Origin: a virus
IMG/VR virus record: IMGVR_UViG_3300036799_000108
Span: 1 to 64,000 of that record
Direction: 5' to 3' (one strand)
Length of the DNA: 64,000 nt
Below, in pieces: positions 1 through 5,848 of the stretch. The first letter of the stretch is position 1. Every line of letters starts with the position of its first letter. The notes under the pieces were generated by a model. That model saw nothing but the letters and a program-made list of their open reading frames with translations. It did no database searches and was not told where the DNA came from. The position numbers and the translations under genes are program-made.

Positions 1-154
1 ACCAGCCCTGCCCTGCCAGCCTCGGGCCAGCCCTGCCCTGCCCTGCCCTGCCCTGCCCTGCCCTGCCAGCCCTGACCAGCCCTGCCCTGCCAGCCCTGCC
101 CTGCCAGCCTCGGGCCAGCCCTGCCCTGCCCTGCCCTGCCCTGCCCTGCCCTGC
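1..154. repeat. CCCTG minisatellite at left edge
   Basis: The window opens with runs of the pentamer CCCTG interrupted by CCAGCC and CCTCGGGCCAGCC. A larger unit starting CCAGCCTCGGGCCAG occurs at 16 and again at 104, so there is a higher-order period of 88 bp. The pentamer is not a multiple of three and no gene start lies here, so this is not protein-coding. It may be a true repeat or a place where an assembly ended. Confidence 0.9.
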
Positions 155-389
155 GGGCGCCGAGCACGCCGCGCCGATCGCTTTGCGCCGAACGCTGCGC
201 CGCCGCACCCGCACGCGGAACGATACGCTGTCCGAGCGATGATCGTTGCGACGCCGACGACGACGAACGAGGCGTCAGCGTCACGCCGCGCCAAGGCGCT
301 CACCGAACCACCACCACGCACTAAGCGGACGCCACGCCATCAGCCGAGCGCCTGGCACCATCGCCGAGTTAGCAGCGAGTCCGCACGCG
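155..389. other. Non-coding stretch before the 17-bp repeats
   Basis: I see no supported gene in this GC-rich stretch. Reading frames are open in several phases because of base composition, but none has a ribosome binding site or a recognisable protein. From about 340 onward, fragments such as AGCAGCGAGTCCGCACGCG resemble the repeat that becomes clear at 390, so the array may begin earlier in degenerate form. Confidence 0.6.
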
Positions 390-558
390 GTCAGCTTCCG
401 CACCCGTCATGCTTCGACACCGGGTTGGTTTGGGCACTGGGTCAGCTTCGACACACGGTCGGACTCGGCACCCGTCAGCGCTCGGAACCCGTCATGCTTC
501 GACACCACTTAGCGCTCGACACCAGTTGGCGCTCGACACCGGTCCGTCAGCGCTCGAA
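390..558. repeat. Iteron-like array of ten ~17-bp repeats
   Basis: Units begin at 390, 406, 424, 441, 458, 474, 491, 509, 525 and 542, giving spacings of 16, 18, 17, 17, 16, 17, 18, 16 and 17. The approximate consensus is GTCAGCGCTCGACACCC, with the core CTCGACACC best conserved. Because 17 is not a multiple of three, the repeat passes through all reading frames, which argues for a DNA- or RNA-level role rather than a protein repeat. Arrays with this period are typical of iterons bound by replication initiators, but no initiator is shown to bind here. Confidence 0.8.
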
Positions 559-561
559 AGG

Positions 562-597
562 CGGCACATGGAAACTACGCACCATTTCGATGTGCCG
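562..597. repeat. Inverted repeat beside the 17-bp array
   Basis: CGGCACAT at 562-569 is repeated in inverted orientation as ATGTGCCG at 590-597, separated by 20 bp. It lies four bases beyond the last 17-bp repeat. It could be an operator or a replication-origin hairpin. Downstream, 598-703 has a C-rich tract and a run of seven T at about 653-659 but no gene I can support. Confidence 0.6.
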
Positions 598-703
598 GAT
601 GCCCCCCTTCTGGCACCCGTCCACCTGCACGCTCCCCCACCCGCTCCCCCAGGATTTTTTTACGCTCCCCGGCTCGCCCCTCCTGGCGTCCGGAACGTTT
701 CTG

Positions 704-712
704 TGGTATAAC
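704..712 (+). promoter_or_regulatory. Extended -10 promoter-like site
   Basis: TGGTATAAC combines a TG-n extension with the -10 hexamer TATAAC, one mismatch from TATAAT. It lies 46 bp before the ATG of the first gene. The -35 position has only a weak match (TGGCGT), as expected for an extended -10 promoter. Confidence 0.45.
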
Positions 713-757
713 ATCCTAGAGCATGGCAATTCAGCCACGCGGAACACGAGACGCACG

Positions 758-1312
758 ATGCGTTACGCAAAGACAGCCAAGGGCAGCGGTAAGCTATTGC
801 TCGCGATGGCGGCCGCTGGTCTGAAGATCACGCCTTCCAACGTGAGCGAACTCGGTTGGGGCCTGTTCTTCTCCGAAGACGCGGTTGATATACCGGACGA
901 ATTCAAGGCGGCGCTCAGCCAGCTCCACCAGGAGGTGTTGGCGATCGCGCCACCGCAGCCTGTGGCCAAGGTGAAGCAGCCTTCGGCAGAGTGGAGCGCG
1001 GCAGCAACGAACCCTCGGTCAGAGGCGGCTTCTGGATCGCTGCATGACCGTATCCGCACACCGCATAGGCCAAGCGGCAAGGTGATGCCACGGCCACGCT
1101 GGTCGGAGGATGAGAAGCCGCTAGGCGGATGGGATAACGGCACGGTGCGCGTGAGAGAGCGCAAGGTCAGCAAGCCCAAGCAGCGCAAGCCAGAGCAGCC
1201 AGCGCCAGGCCCGATCATGCCACCGCTTGATCCCAAGATTGCGGCGATCATGGCGGCAATGATGAAGCCTACCAAGAAGACGAAGGTGAAGCGACGCATA
1301 GTGCGTTACTGA
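758..1312 (+). CDS. Basic hypothetical protein, first gene of the rightward left arm
   Basis: This encodes 184 residues with no family I recognise. The N-terminal 70 residues look globular and partly helical. The C-terminal half is rich in proline, lysine and arginine and ends in a strongly basic tail (KPTKKTKVKRRIVRY), which suggests nucleic-acid binding by charge alone. The frame stays open upstream to 239, but that part runs through the 17-bp repeats and has no protein character, so I chose the ATG at 758. A promoter-like site lies 46 bp upstream, and the first structured leader (1314-1412) follows its stop codon. Confidence 0.65.
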   Translation: MRYAKTAKGSGKLLLAMAAAGLKITPSNVSELGWGLFFSEDAVDIPDEFKAALSQLHQEVLAIAPPQPVAKVKQPSAEWSAAATNPRSEAASGSLHDRIRTPHRPSGKVMPRPRWSEDEKPLGGWDNGTVRVRERKVSKPKQRKPEQPAPGPIMPPLDPKIAAIMAAMMKPTKKTKVKRRIVRY

Positions 1313-1313
1313 T

Positions 1314-1412
1314 CGCAGGCATGGGGATGCACCGCTGATGCGGTGCGTCTCTATGCGGTAGCGAACCGCAGAACCAGCGCGATCCAGCGCCGGTCAACCT
1401 CCAATTCTGGAG
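1314..1412 (+). promoter_or_regulatory. Structured leader A (three hairpins plus SD hairpin)
   Basis: Hairpin 1 (1319-1356) pairs 17 consecutive bases around the loop TGAT. Hairpin 2 is GCGGT/ACCGC at 1355-1369, sharing two bases with the foot of hairpin 1. The linker AGAA at 1370-1373 follows, then hairpin 3 (1374-1393) with stem GCGC/GCGC, an A-C mismatch and the 6-nt loop GATCCA. A last small hairpin CTCCA/TGGAG at 1399-1412 contains the GGAG ribosome binding site of the next gene. The same order recurs at 1894, 2252 and 5750, and part of it at 3615. Confidence 0.7.
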
Positions 1413-1419
1413 AACGACA

Positions 1420-1653
1420 ATGGACTTAGTGAGCGAAAAGGTTGTGCATTGGATGAGCGAGATCCCAACGCACTGCCAACTGAGCGGCCGCAAGATCACC
1501 AAGCGGTTCGTTGATGGTCGTGCGCCGGGCCGCAGCTCATGGGCCTGTATGCATCCCGACTACTTCCGCCAGATCGGCGGTAATCTCGGCACGGGTAATG
1601 GCCAACTCTACGTGCGCCAGGACGACGGCCGTTGGCTCAAGACGGAGGGCTGA
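1420..1653 (+). CDS. Small phage protein with CxLSGRxI motif
   Basis: A 77-residue protein of unknown function. The central segment (CQLSGRKITKRFVDG, then WACMHPDYFRQIG) reads like a compact conserved phage fold with a Gly- and Asp-rich end. It starts at ATG 1420, eight bases after a GGAG that sits in a small hairpin, so translation may be controlled by that structure. The next gene begins three bases after its stop, making a coupled pair. I do not recognise the family. Confidence 0.75.
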   Translation: MDLVSEKVVHWMSEIPTHCQLSGRKITKRFVDGRAPGRSSWACMHPDYFRQIGGNLGTGNGQLYVRQDDGRWLKTEG

Positions 1654-1655
1654 CG

Positions 1656-1868
1656 ATGCCGACATCATGGGCACCGGAGGTCTTCGTCGATGGCAAGTGG
1701 TCGCGGAACGGGGTGCGGTTCGCCACGGAGAAGGAGGCGTTGTCCAACGCCTCCGACCTGATGAGCCGATGGTTCCTGGTCGAGAAATACCGCGCCACGG
1801 AAGCCGATGATCCGGTCAACTATCGCTGGGACGCGGCCCTTGGCCTTGTCTCGACGCAGACGGCCTAA
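1656..1868 (+). CDS. Hypothetical protein, 70 aa
   Basis: A small protein of unknown function. It reads like a single beta-alpha domain: an N-terminal strand segment (EVFVDGKWSRNGVRFAT), a helix (EKEALSNASDLMSRWFLVEKY) and a C-terminal strand. The ATG at 1656 follows an AGGG-type ribosome binding site in the end of the previous gene. A TTG at 1632 would add eight residues inside that gene and is less likely. It closes the first two-gene block. Confidence 0.7.
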   Translation: MPTSWAPEVFVDGKWSRNGVRFATEKEALSNASDLMSRWFLVEKYRATEADDPVNYRWDAALGLVSTQTA

Positions 1869-1893
1869 CCGGCTCGAGCAGTCGCAAGACTGA

Positions 1894-1985
1894 ACGCCGG
1901 CATGGGGATGCAGCGTGGGGTTATGCCATTTCCTCACGCTGCATCTCTATGCACGACGTGTGCAGAACGGTTCGCAACTCAGCGA
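1894..1985 (+). promoter_or_regulatory. Structured leader B (three hairpins)
   Basis: Hairpin 1 (1900-1952) is a 21-bp stem with an 11-nt loop; its lower half is the same GCATGGGGA/TCTCTATGC pairing as in leader A, and its upper half differs but is compensated. Hairpin 2 is GCAC/GTGC at 1951-1963. AGAA follows at 1964-1967, then hairpin 3 with TCGC/GCGA around the 6-nt loop AACTCA (1972-1985). The lipoprotein gene at 2013 lies downstream, with AGGAG in between. Confidence 0.7.
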
Positions 1986-2012
1986 GCCGGGAACCAGGAG
2001 CTTCGATATAAA

Positions 2013-2238
2013 ATGTCTACACGCCTCAAATACGCGGCCCTTGCGGTTGTCGTTAGCCTCACGGCCTGCGCTGCTCCAAGCCAGCCGTTCCTCGACCAGG
2101 CCCGCATCGAATGCGGTTACGGCAGTCAGAGCGCATGCCAGCGCGTCAGCGGCCTGCGCGATCGCGGCTGGTGCGGCCGCCGGATACTCAGCCAGCCAGC
2201 CAACCTACGTGGTCTGCCGCGGTTGGTCTTGCTGGTAA
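2013..2238 (+). pseudogene. Small lipoprotein with an apparent frameshift
   Basis: The reading frame from ATG 2013 starts with a lipoprotein signal (lysine, hydrophobic core, lipobox LTAC with the cysteine at about residue 18) and continues to about 2150. After that the frame turns into unlikely sequence that runs through the next leader. The frame shifted by +1 instead gives a sensible end (AIAAGAAAGY then PTYVVCRGWSCW) with a stop at 2238. A one-base insertion, a sequencing error near 2150-2165, or programmed +1 shifting would all explain this. Its product would be an outer-membrane-directed lipoprotein; spanin-like function is possible but unproven. Confidence 0.55.
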
Positions 2239-2251
2239 GCCGATCTGACTT

Positions 2252-2328
2252 ATACGCCGGGCAGCGGTCGCGAGGCCGCTGCCTCGGTATGCGTCAGACA
2301 ACGCAGAACGGCAACAATTCCGTTGCCG
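2252..2328 (+). promoter_or_regulatory. Structured leader C (three hairpins)
   Basis: Hairpin 1 (2252-2290) has stem ATA-CCG-GGCAGCGG paired with CCGCTGCC-CGG-TAT, a bulged CG on the 5' side and a bulged T on the 3' side. Hairpin 2 is GCGT/ACGC at 2291-2304. AGAA is at 2305-2308. Hairpin 3 is CGGCAAC/GTTGCCG around the 6-nt loop AATTCC (2309-2328). The next start codon is at 2344. Hairpins 1 and 3 differ in sequence from the other copies but keep perfect pairing. Confidence 0.75.
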
Positions 2329-2343
2329 TAGACGGAAGCAATC

Positions 2344-2538
2344 ATGCAAAACGTCATACATCGAGTAACCGGATCGAAGCTCACGATTGAGGTCGATCTG
2401 TCGTCCAAGGCGCTCTCTGCGGCGGTGCCGTCATCGACCGGCAAGACGATGCTGCTCGCCAGCACGAACGGCAAGGTGGAGCTGCCGCCGATCAACGGCC
2501 GGGCGGTCAGCTTCGCGCTCAACGTCATGCTGAAGTGA
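2344..2538 (+). CDS. Hypothetical protein, 64 aa
   Basis: A short, mostly beta-stranded protein (segments KLTIEVDLS, TMLLASTNGKVELP, VSFALNVML) without a recognised family. It begins at ATG 2344, 15 bases after hairpin 3 of leader C, with GGAAG as a weak ribosome binding site. Seven bases separate it from the next gene, so both are probably expressed together. Function unknown. Confidence 0.65.
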   Translation: MQNVIHRVTGSKLTIEVDLSSKALSAAVPSSTGKTMLLASTNGKVELPPINGRAVSFALNVMLK

Positions 2539-2545
2539 GGGCGAT

Positions 2546-2950
2546 ATGCATAAGATCGTCATCACGGACCCGGTGCGGCTTCGAGCCGCCATCGAGTTTG
2601 CGCAGGATCAGGGATGCCTCGAACAGTTTGGCGCTGATCTGTGCCATCTGCTGCAAGTGCTGACCGCCGACATGATCCGCTATCCCGAGAGGGGTGGCGA
2701 GATCACTGCGGCCGTGGGTAGTTACACCGCCGAGATCCATGCCGACTGGGCGCCATACTCGTTCGGCTTCGCTATCTGGAACATGACGGGGGAAAGCGAG
2801 AAAAGCCGGTCGAACCTCGTGCTGCATGGCGGTTGGATTTATTCCGGCCCTGACGTGCCGAGCGACGGCAGCTTCGCTTCGCTGACGGTCAATCTGCCAG
2901 ATGTCATGGGGCAGTCGCGGCCAACGCACACATGGCGGTGTCACACGTAA
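2546..2950 (+). CDS. Hypothetical protein, 134 aa
   Basis: An acidic, soluble-looking protein with an N-terminal helical part (RLRAAIEFAQDQGCLEQFG) and a later aromatic, beta-rich part (APYSFGFAIWNM, GGWIYSGPD). No catalytic motif is evident and I do not recognise the family. It starts at ATG 2546 and its TAA stop shares the A of the next gene's ATG, indicating translational coupling. Confidence 0.7.
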   Translation: MHKIVITDPVRLRAAIEFAQDQGCLEQFGADLCHLLQVLTADMIRYPERGGEITAAVGSYTAEIHADWAPYSFGFAIWNMTGESEKSRSNLVLHGGWIYSGPDVPSDGSFASLTVNLPDVMGQSRPTHTWRCHT

Positions 2951-3213
2951 TGGCCAAGCCACTGACGATCACAGGCTTGGCGCCAGTTCGCAGGACGGCG
3001 CCGGGTCTGTCTCGACATGAGCAGATCGTCCTCGAGGTTGTCTGCCGGTTTCCGAACCGGCGGGCGATCACCGATCGGATCGATGGCGAACGGCAGATGA
3101 CGCGGGCGGATTGGAGTGCTGCCCGCGCGTCGCTGATCGGCAAACGGCTTTTGAACGCGGCGGGCGAGATCACCCTCGCCGGTCGCGTGATCGTGGGAGA
3201 CACCACATGCTGA
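2950..3213 (+). CDS. Possible winged-helix protein, 87 aa
   Basis: The sequence from residue 17 reads like a small winged helix: helix one (RHEQIVLEVVCRFP), a putative recognition segment (MTRADWSAARASLIGKRLL) and a hairpin (GEITLAGRVIVG). This suggests DNA binding, but no close family is recognised. ATG 2950 overlaps the previous stop (TAATG), so I prefer it to a GTG/ATG further upstream. It overlaps the start of the next gene by seven bases. Confidence 0.65.
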   Translation: MAKPLTITGLAPVRRTAPGLSRHEQIVLEVVCRFPNRRAITDRIDGERQMTRADWSAARASLIGKRLLNAAGEITLAGRVIVGDTTC

Positions 3214-3599
3214 AACCGGGCGCACTCGAACTCGGGCTGGCACAGTTCACCGGCACCGAGCAATGGACCCGTCATGCTTTGGCATCGAACATGCTGATGA
3301 CAGACGGCGTCCTGTATCTACGTGAGAATGCGGATTGCTACTGGCTGGTCGATGCCATCGCATCCTACGTCGCCCACTCCCCCGAGCTGAAAGGGGAGCA
3401 CTTCCAGGCATGGACGTTTGAGCGCGTTCATGAGGTGACGAAACCGCACCTGCTCTACGTCACGGACGGCAACGGCGACAAGCGGCTTATCACGCAGGAG
3501 ATCGACTACAGCGACTTCCCGTTGCCGAAGATCACGCTCTGGGCGGTCTACGACGGAGGCTTCAAAGCCTTCGTCTTAATGCTGCCGAGCGAATACTAG
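3207..3599 (+). CDS. DUF6876 family protein
   Basis: A 130-residue protein that matches my recollection of the DUF6876 family: an early FTGTEQWTRH motif, then TDGVLYLRENADCYWLVDAIAS, a DGNGD turn, a DFPL motif near residue 106 and the terminal LPSEY. Members are small proteins of unknown function found in phages and mobile elements. It starts inside the previous gene (ATG 3207) and is followed by a structured intergenic region at 3602-3663. Confidence 0.7.
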   Translation: MLKPGALELGLAQFTGTEQWTRHALASNMLMTDGVLYLRENADCYWLVDAIASYVAHSPELKGEHFQAWTFERVHEVTKPHLLYVTDGNGDKRLITQEIDYSDFPLPKITLWAVYDGGFKAFVLMLPSEY

Positions 3600-3614
3600 A
3601 GAGGAGCTGACGAC

Positions 3615-3653
3615 CAGCAGCGCAATCCCGCGCCGCTGTCTCCAACCCTGGAG
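3615..3653 (+). promoter_or_regulatory. Partial structured leader F
   Basis: This copy keeps hairpin 3 and the Shine-Dalgarno hairpin of leader A. Hairpin 3 (3615-3638) is CAGC-A-GCGC paired with GCGC-C-GCTG around the loop AATCCC, with the A-C mismatch in the same place as in leader A. CTCCA/TGGAG at 3640-3653 again contains the GGAG before the next ATG at 3664. Hairpins 1 and 2 and the AGAA linker are absent. Confidence 0.65.
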
Positions 3654-3663
3654 TGCTATCGAC

Positions 3664-4083
3664 ATGAGACGGAAAGGTACGCTGACGAACGTCCAAACCG
3701 GGCGTCCGTTCTCGGTGACCGTTCATCACAGCGACGACGGCTGGCAGGCCAAAGCCATCCGTGCAACCGCGGGCACGCGCTTCGGCATGATGCTGCTGTC
3801 CGCGTTGGGCCTCGAGCCAGACCACCCTCCGAGCTGCGGCAGGCCGTGTGTGACGTCGGACGGCTTCCTGATCGGCCACTACGTCGGCCGTGATGGCGAA
3901 AGCCACATGGGCGCGATGCTGGGCGATGTGTCCGACCTGGAGGCCAACATCATGGGCTTCCCGAAGCACATCCACATGACGCCGGCGGAGAGGAAGGACT
4001 TCTACGCCATGTGGCGCAAGTGGATCGCGGATGACTGTCGCTCGCCACCCGGTCTGCGGCTAGACGATGGGAGGACGCGATGA
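3664..4083 (+). CDS. Hypothetical protein, 139 aa
   Basis: A soluble protein of unknown function with a beta-rich N-terminus (KGTLTNVQTGRPFSVTVH), a central SCGRPCVTSDGFLIGHY segment and a C-terminal helical part (TPAERKDFYAMWRKWIADD). The pair of cysteines could bind metal but the spacing is not a standard zinc ribbon. It leads a block of overlapping genes (next start at 4080 inside its end), and leader F precedes it. Confidence 0.7.
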   Translation: MRRKGTLTNVQTGRPFSVTVHHSDDGWQAKAIRATAGTRFGMMLLSALGLEPDHPPSCGRPCVTSDGFLIGHYVGRDGESHMGAMLGDVSDLEANIMGFPKHIHMTPAERKDFYAMWRKWIADDCRSPPGLRLDDGRTR

Positions 4084-4442
4084 AGCGCACCCTCATCATC
4101 ACCATCGAGACAACCGGCGAGGACACCTACCGCACGATGGAGGCCGCCGAGGAGGCGGTGCTGGATAACTGCGACGCCATCGCCAACAGCTATCAGGGCT
4201 GCTCAGTGAACGCCGAGATCTGCGTTGAGGCTATGGCGGACGCGCTGATCTCCGAGCTTTGCAACACAGGCAATGGGAGGACAATCCAAGACGCCCTCGA
4301 GCGCGCATGGTCGCATGTTCACCGATCCCTGGAGATTGCTGAAGGGGACGAGGACCCGCCCGAGGACATTGATGGTATGCGCTCTGACCTGGAGGCAATC
4401 GAGACGGCACAGAAACTCCTCATCGAGGAGCAAACGCCATGA
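4080..4442 (+). CDS. Hypothetical acidic protein, 120 aa
   Basis: A mostly helical acidic protein (about one fifth Asp/Glu) with repeated EAxE-type segments and a C-terminal DPPEDIDGMRSDLEAIETA helix. No family recognised. ATG 4080 overlaps the previous stop by the ATGA arrangement, and its own stop overlaps the next start in the same way, so it sits inside a tightly coupled block. Confidence 0.7.
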   Translation: MKRTLIITIETTGEDTYRTMEAAEEAVLDNCDAIANSYQGCSVNAEICVEAMADALISELCNTGNGRTIQDALERAWSHVHRSLEIAEGDEDPPEDIDGMRSDLEAIETAQKLLIEEQTP

Positions 4443-4627
4443 GCGATGATTGGTGGCAATGCCGGTGTGGCTCTGGTCAATCCAAGCGCGCCCTCTACGA
4501 CGCCAGGGGCATCTTCTGCACATACATCTGTGACGACTGCGAGCAGGAGAAGCGTAAGGAGTTCCGCGCCGAGATCTTCACGGACGGCAATTACGACCAC
4601 GACGAGCCAATCGAGGAGGATGAGTGA
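4439..4627 (+). CDS. Small zinc-ribbon-like protein, 62 aa
   Basis: Cysteines at residues 8 and 10 (CRCGSG) and a second cluster (CTYICDDCEQEKRKEF) suggest a metal-binding knuckle followed by a charged helix and an acidic tail. Such small zinc proteins are common in phage early regions and often bind nucleic acid or RNA polymerase, but nothing here shows a specific partner. It overlaps both neighbours by four bases. Confidence 0.7.
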   Translation: MSDDWWQCRCGSGQSKRALYDARGIFCTYICDDCEQEKRKEFRAEIFTDGNYDHDEPIEEDE

Positions 4628-4833
4628 TGGCCAGGAGAGACATCGCCAAGGGCGTCGCTGACACGGACAGGAGGCTCCTGTTCCTGCGCAACGAGGTCAC
4701 GAAGTTCCTTTGCGACAAGTTCAAGTTTGAGGACGTTGGGGGCGGCTTTGGTTTAGGCCAAGCCGATGTTGATCTGGAGACCCCGGACGGCTTCACCGTG
4801 AATGTGTCGATCTGCATTCTGGAGGACGAGTGA
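4627..4833 (+). CDS. Hypothetical protein, 68 aa
   Basis: A small protein with an N-terminal basic helix (MARRDIAKGVADTDRRLLFLRNEV) and a C-terminal beta portion (TPDGFTVNVSICILEDE). Unknown family. I start it at ATG 4627, which touches the previous TGA (TGATG), rather than at the GTG three bases upstream. The next gene begins on its own stop codon. Confidence 0.65.
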   Translation: MARRDIAKGVADTDRRLLFLRNEVTKFLCDKFKFEDVGGGFGLGQADVDLETPDGFTVNVSICILEDE

Positions 4834-5003
4834 TGGACGATGATGACGAACTGGTCGCCATGATCCCGATCACGGAGACGGAAGCGAAGGTGCTGTGGCA
4901 ACTGCTGTTCAACGCCAGCAGCGACACAGTGGTCGAGCTGACCGCAGACGTGGCCGAAAGCTTACTGGGTAAGCTTCGCCATGCACACTTCGAGGAACGC
5001 TGA
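4833..5003 (+). CDS. Hypothetical acidic protein, 56 aa
   Basis: A very short reading frame that begins on the stop codon of the preceding gene (TGATG) and ends one base before the next ATG, which fits the coupled arrangement of this block. It starts MDDDDELVAMIPITETEA and continues as a helical protein ending LLGKLRHAHFEER. The tight packing is the main evidence that it is real. Function unknown. Confidence 0.6.
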   Translation: MDDDDELVAMIPITETEAKVLWQLLFNASSDTVVELTADVAESLLGKLRHAHFEER

Positions 5004-5004
5004 G

Positions 5005-5448
5005 ATGGCCACATGGCACCAGATGCAGGCGCGCAAGCGTCCTGGGTTCAAGCTCTACCACGAGACGATGTGGTCAGTGCTGTATGATCCGCCGAATGAG
5101 ATGGCGAGCATCATGCTGTTCGCCACATACAGGGAAGCGCAGGCGTATCGCAGCAGGTTTTCGCCTGATCGCTCGGATCACACCATGATCCTGCGGCCGG
5201 CGAAGCTGATCTGGGTTGAAGTCGATGAAGCTCGCTATGACGAAATGCTCAACATCCTGCCGCCAGCGATCTGGATCGAATACGGCTTCATGGTGGGTGA
5301 GCCGTGGGACCACGGCCCCGACGGTCGGCCAAGGTTCCCGACATTCGTCAAGCTGCGCGGCCACTACTACGAGGCCACGCTGCCGATGACCGTCGGTGAG
5401 TTTAAGGCACTCGATCTAAGCACCGTCGGAAGGAAGGAGGAGCTATGA
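5005..5448 (+). CDS. Hypothetical protein, 147 aa
   Basis: An aromatic-rich soluble protein (KRPGFKLYHETMWSVLYDPP, LILRPAKLIWVEV-like strands, WIEYGFMVGEPWDHG). It looks like an alpha/beta domain but I recognise no family. ATG 5005 follows the previous stop by one base; the earlier ATG at 4981 lies inside that gene. Its end overlaps the next start by four bases. Confidence 0.7.
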   Translation: MATWHQMQARKRPGFKLYHETMWSVLYDPPNEMASIMLFATYREAQAYRSRFSPDRSDHTMILRPAKLIWVEVDEARYDEMLNILPPAIWIEYGFMVGEPWDHGPDGRPRFPTFVKLRGHYYEATLPMTVGEFKALDLSTVGRKEEL

Positions 5449-5747
5449 CAGAGCAGGAGCTTGGGCCCGAACCGTGCGTGCCGAACAATGGCATCTCGAC
5501 CCTGAGTTGGAGGTATCGCGCTGCACTCGCTGCCTGGACGTTATGGTGTGCGAAATGCGCTGTCCTTCGCTTCTCAGCACTGACGGACTCAGTCGAGATA
5601 TGGGCCTTCCATGTCGCTGCCGAGGAGGTGCGCACCCAAGCCGGCGACGATGCAGCTACCGAGTTCTTCATGGCGGCCTTCCCGCCCAACTCTGAAGCGA
5701 GGGCAGCAGCAATGCGACCGCTCTCGCCAAGACACGAAGATCCCTGA
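5445..5747 (+). CDS. Hypothetical protein, 100 aa, uncertain frame
   Basis: The frame from ATG 5445 overlaps the preceding gene by four bases and has a good ribosome binding site (AAGGAGG), so its start is convincing. In the interior the alternative frame also looks protein-like, with WHLDPELEV followed by a cysteine cluster (CTRCLDVMVCEMRC) at about 5489-5560, while the later part (DDAATEFFMAAF) is best in the first frame. Either the zinc-like cluster is chance or a pair of shifts occurred. It ends just before leader D. Confidence 0.5.
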   Translation: MTEQELGPEPCVPNNGISTLSWRYRAALAAWTLWCAKCAVLRFSALTDSVEIWAFHVAAEEVRTQAGDDAATEFFMAAFPPNSEARAAAMRPLSPRHEDP

Positions 5748-5749
5748 CC

Positions 5750-5827
5750 CATACGCCGGGAGCCTGCATCACGCAGGCTCCTTGGTATGCGTCCAGGCGC
5801 AGAACGTTCGCCAATCCCGGTCGGACG
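5750..5827 (+). promoter_or_regulatory. Structured leader D (three hairpins)
   Basis: Hairpin 1 (5751-5788) has the same bulge plan as leader C (5' CG bulge, 3' T bulge) but a different, fully compensated stem (GGAGCCTGC/GCAGGCTCC). Hairpin 2 is GCGT/GCGC at 5789-5800. AGAA lies at 5801-5804. Hairpin 3 (5805-5827) is CGTTCG-CC paired with GG-CGGACG around the loop AATCCC. It precedes the clamp-like gene, whose AGGAG site and ATG follow at 5838-5849. Confidence 0.75.
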
Positions 5828-5848
5828 TAGCTCACTTAGGAGCCTCTT

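Noticed and set aside
1-560. CRISPR-like direct repeats
   Set aside because: Units are contiguous without spacers of constant length, and there are no cas genes.
239-757. Long open frames across the left end, including a + frame starting at 239
   Set aside because: They read through the 17-bp repeats in all phases and have no protein character or ribosome binding site; only the part from 758 looks real.
763-1299. Minus-strand open frame opposite the first gene
   Set aside because: It is the antisense of a better supported gene in high-GC DNA and has no start signal.
1319-1393. Pseudoknot between the hairpin 3 loop and GGAT in hairpin 1
   Set aside because: It works for leader A only; the loops of B, C and D have no matching partner.
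1955-1990. T-arm-like GGTTCGC sequence suggesting a tRNA (also near 5805)
   Set aside because: No acceptor, D-arm or anticodon arm can be folded around it; it belongs to hairpin 3 of the leader family.
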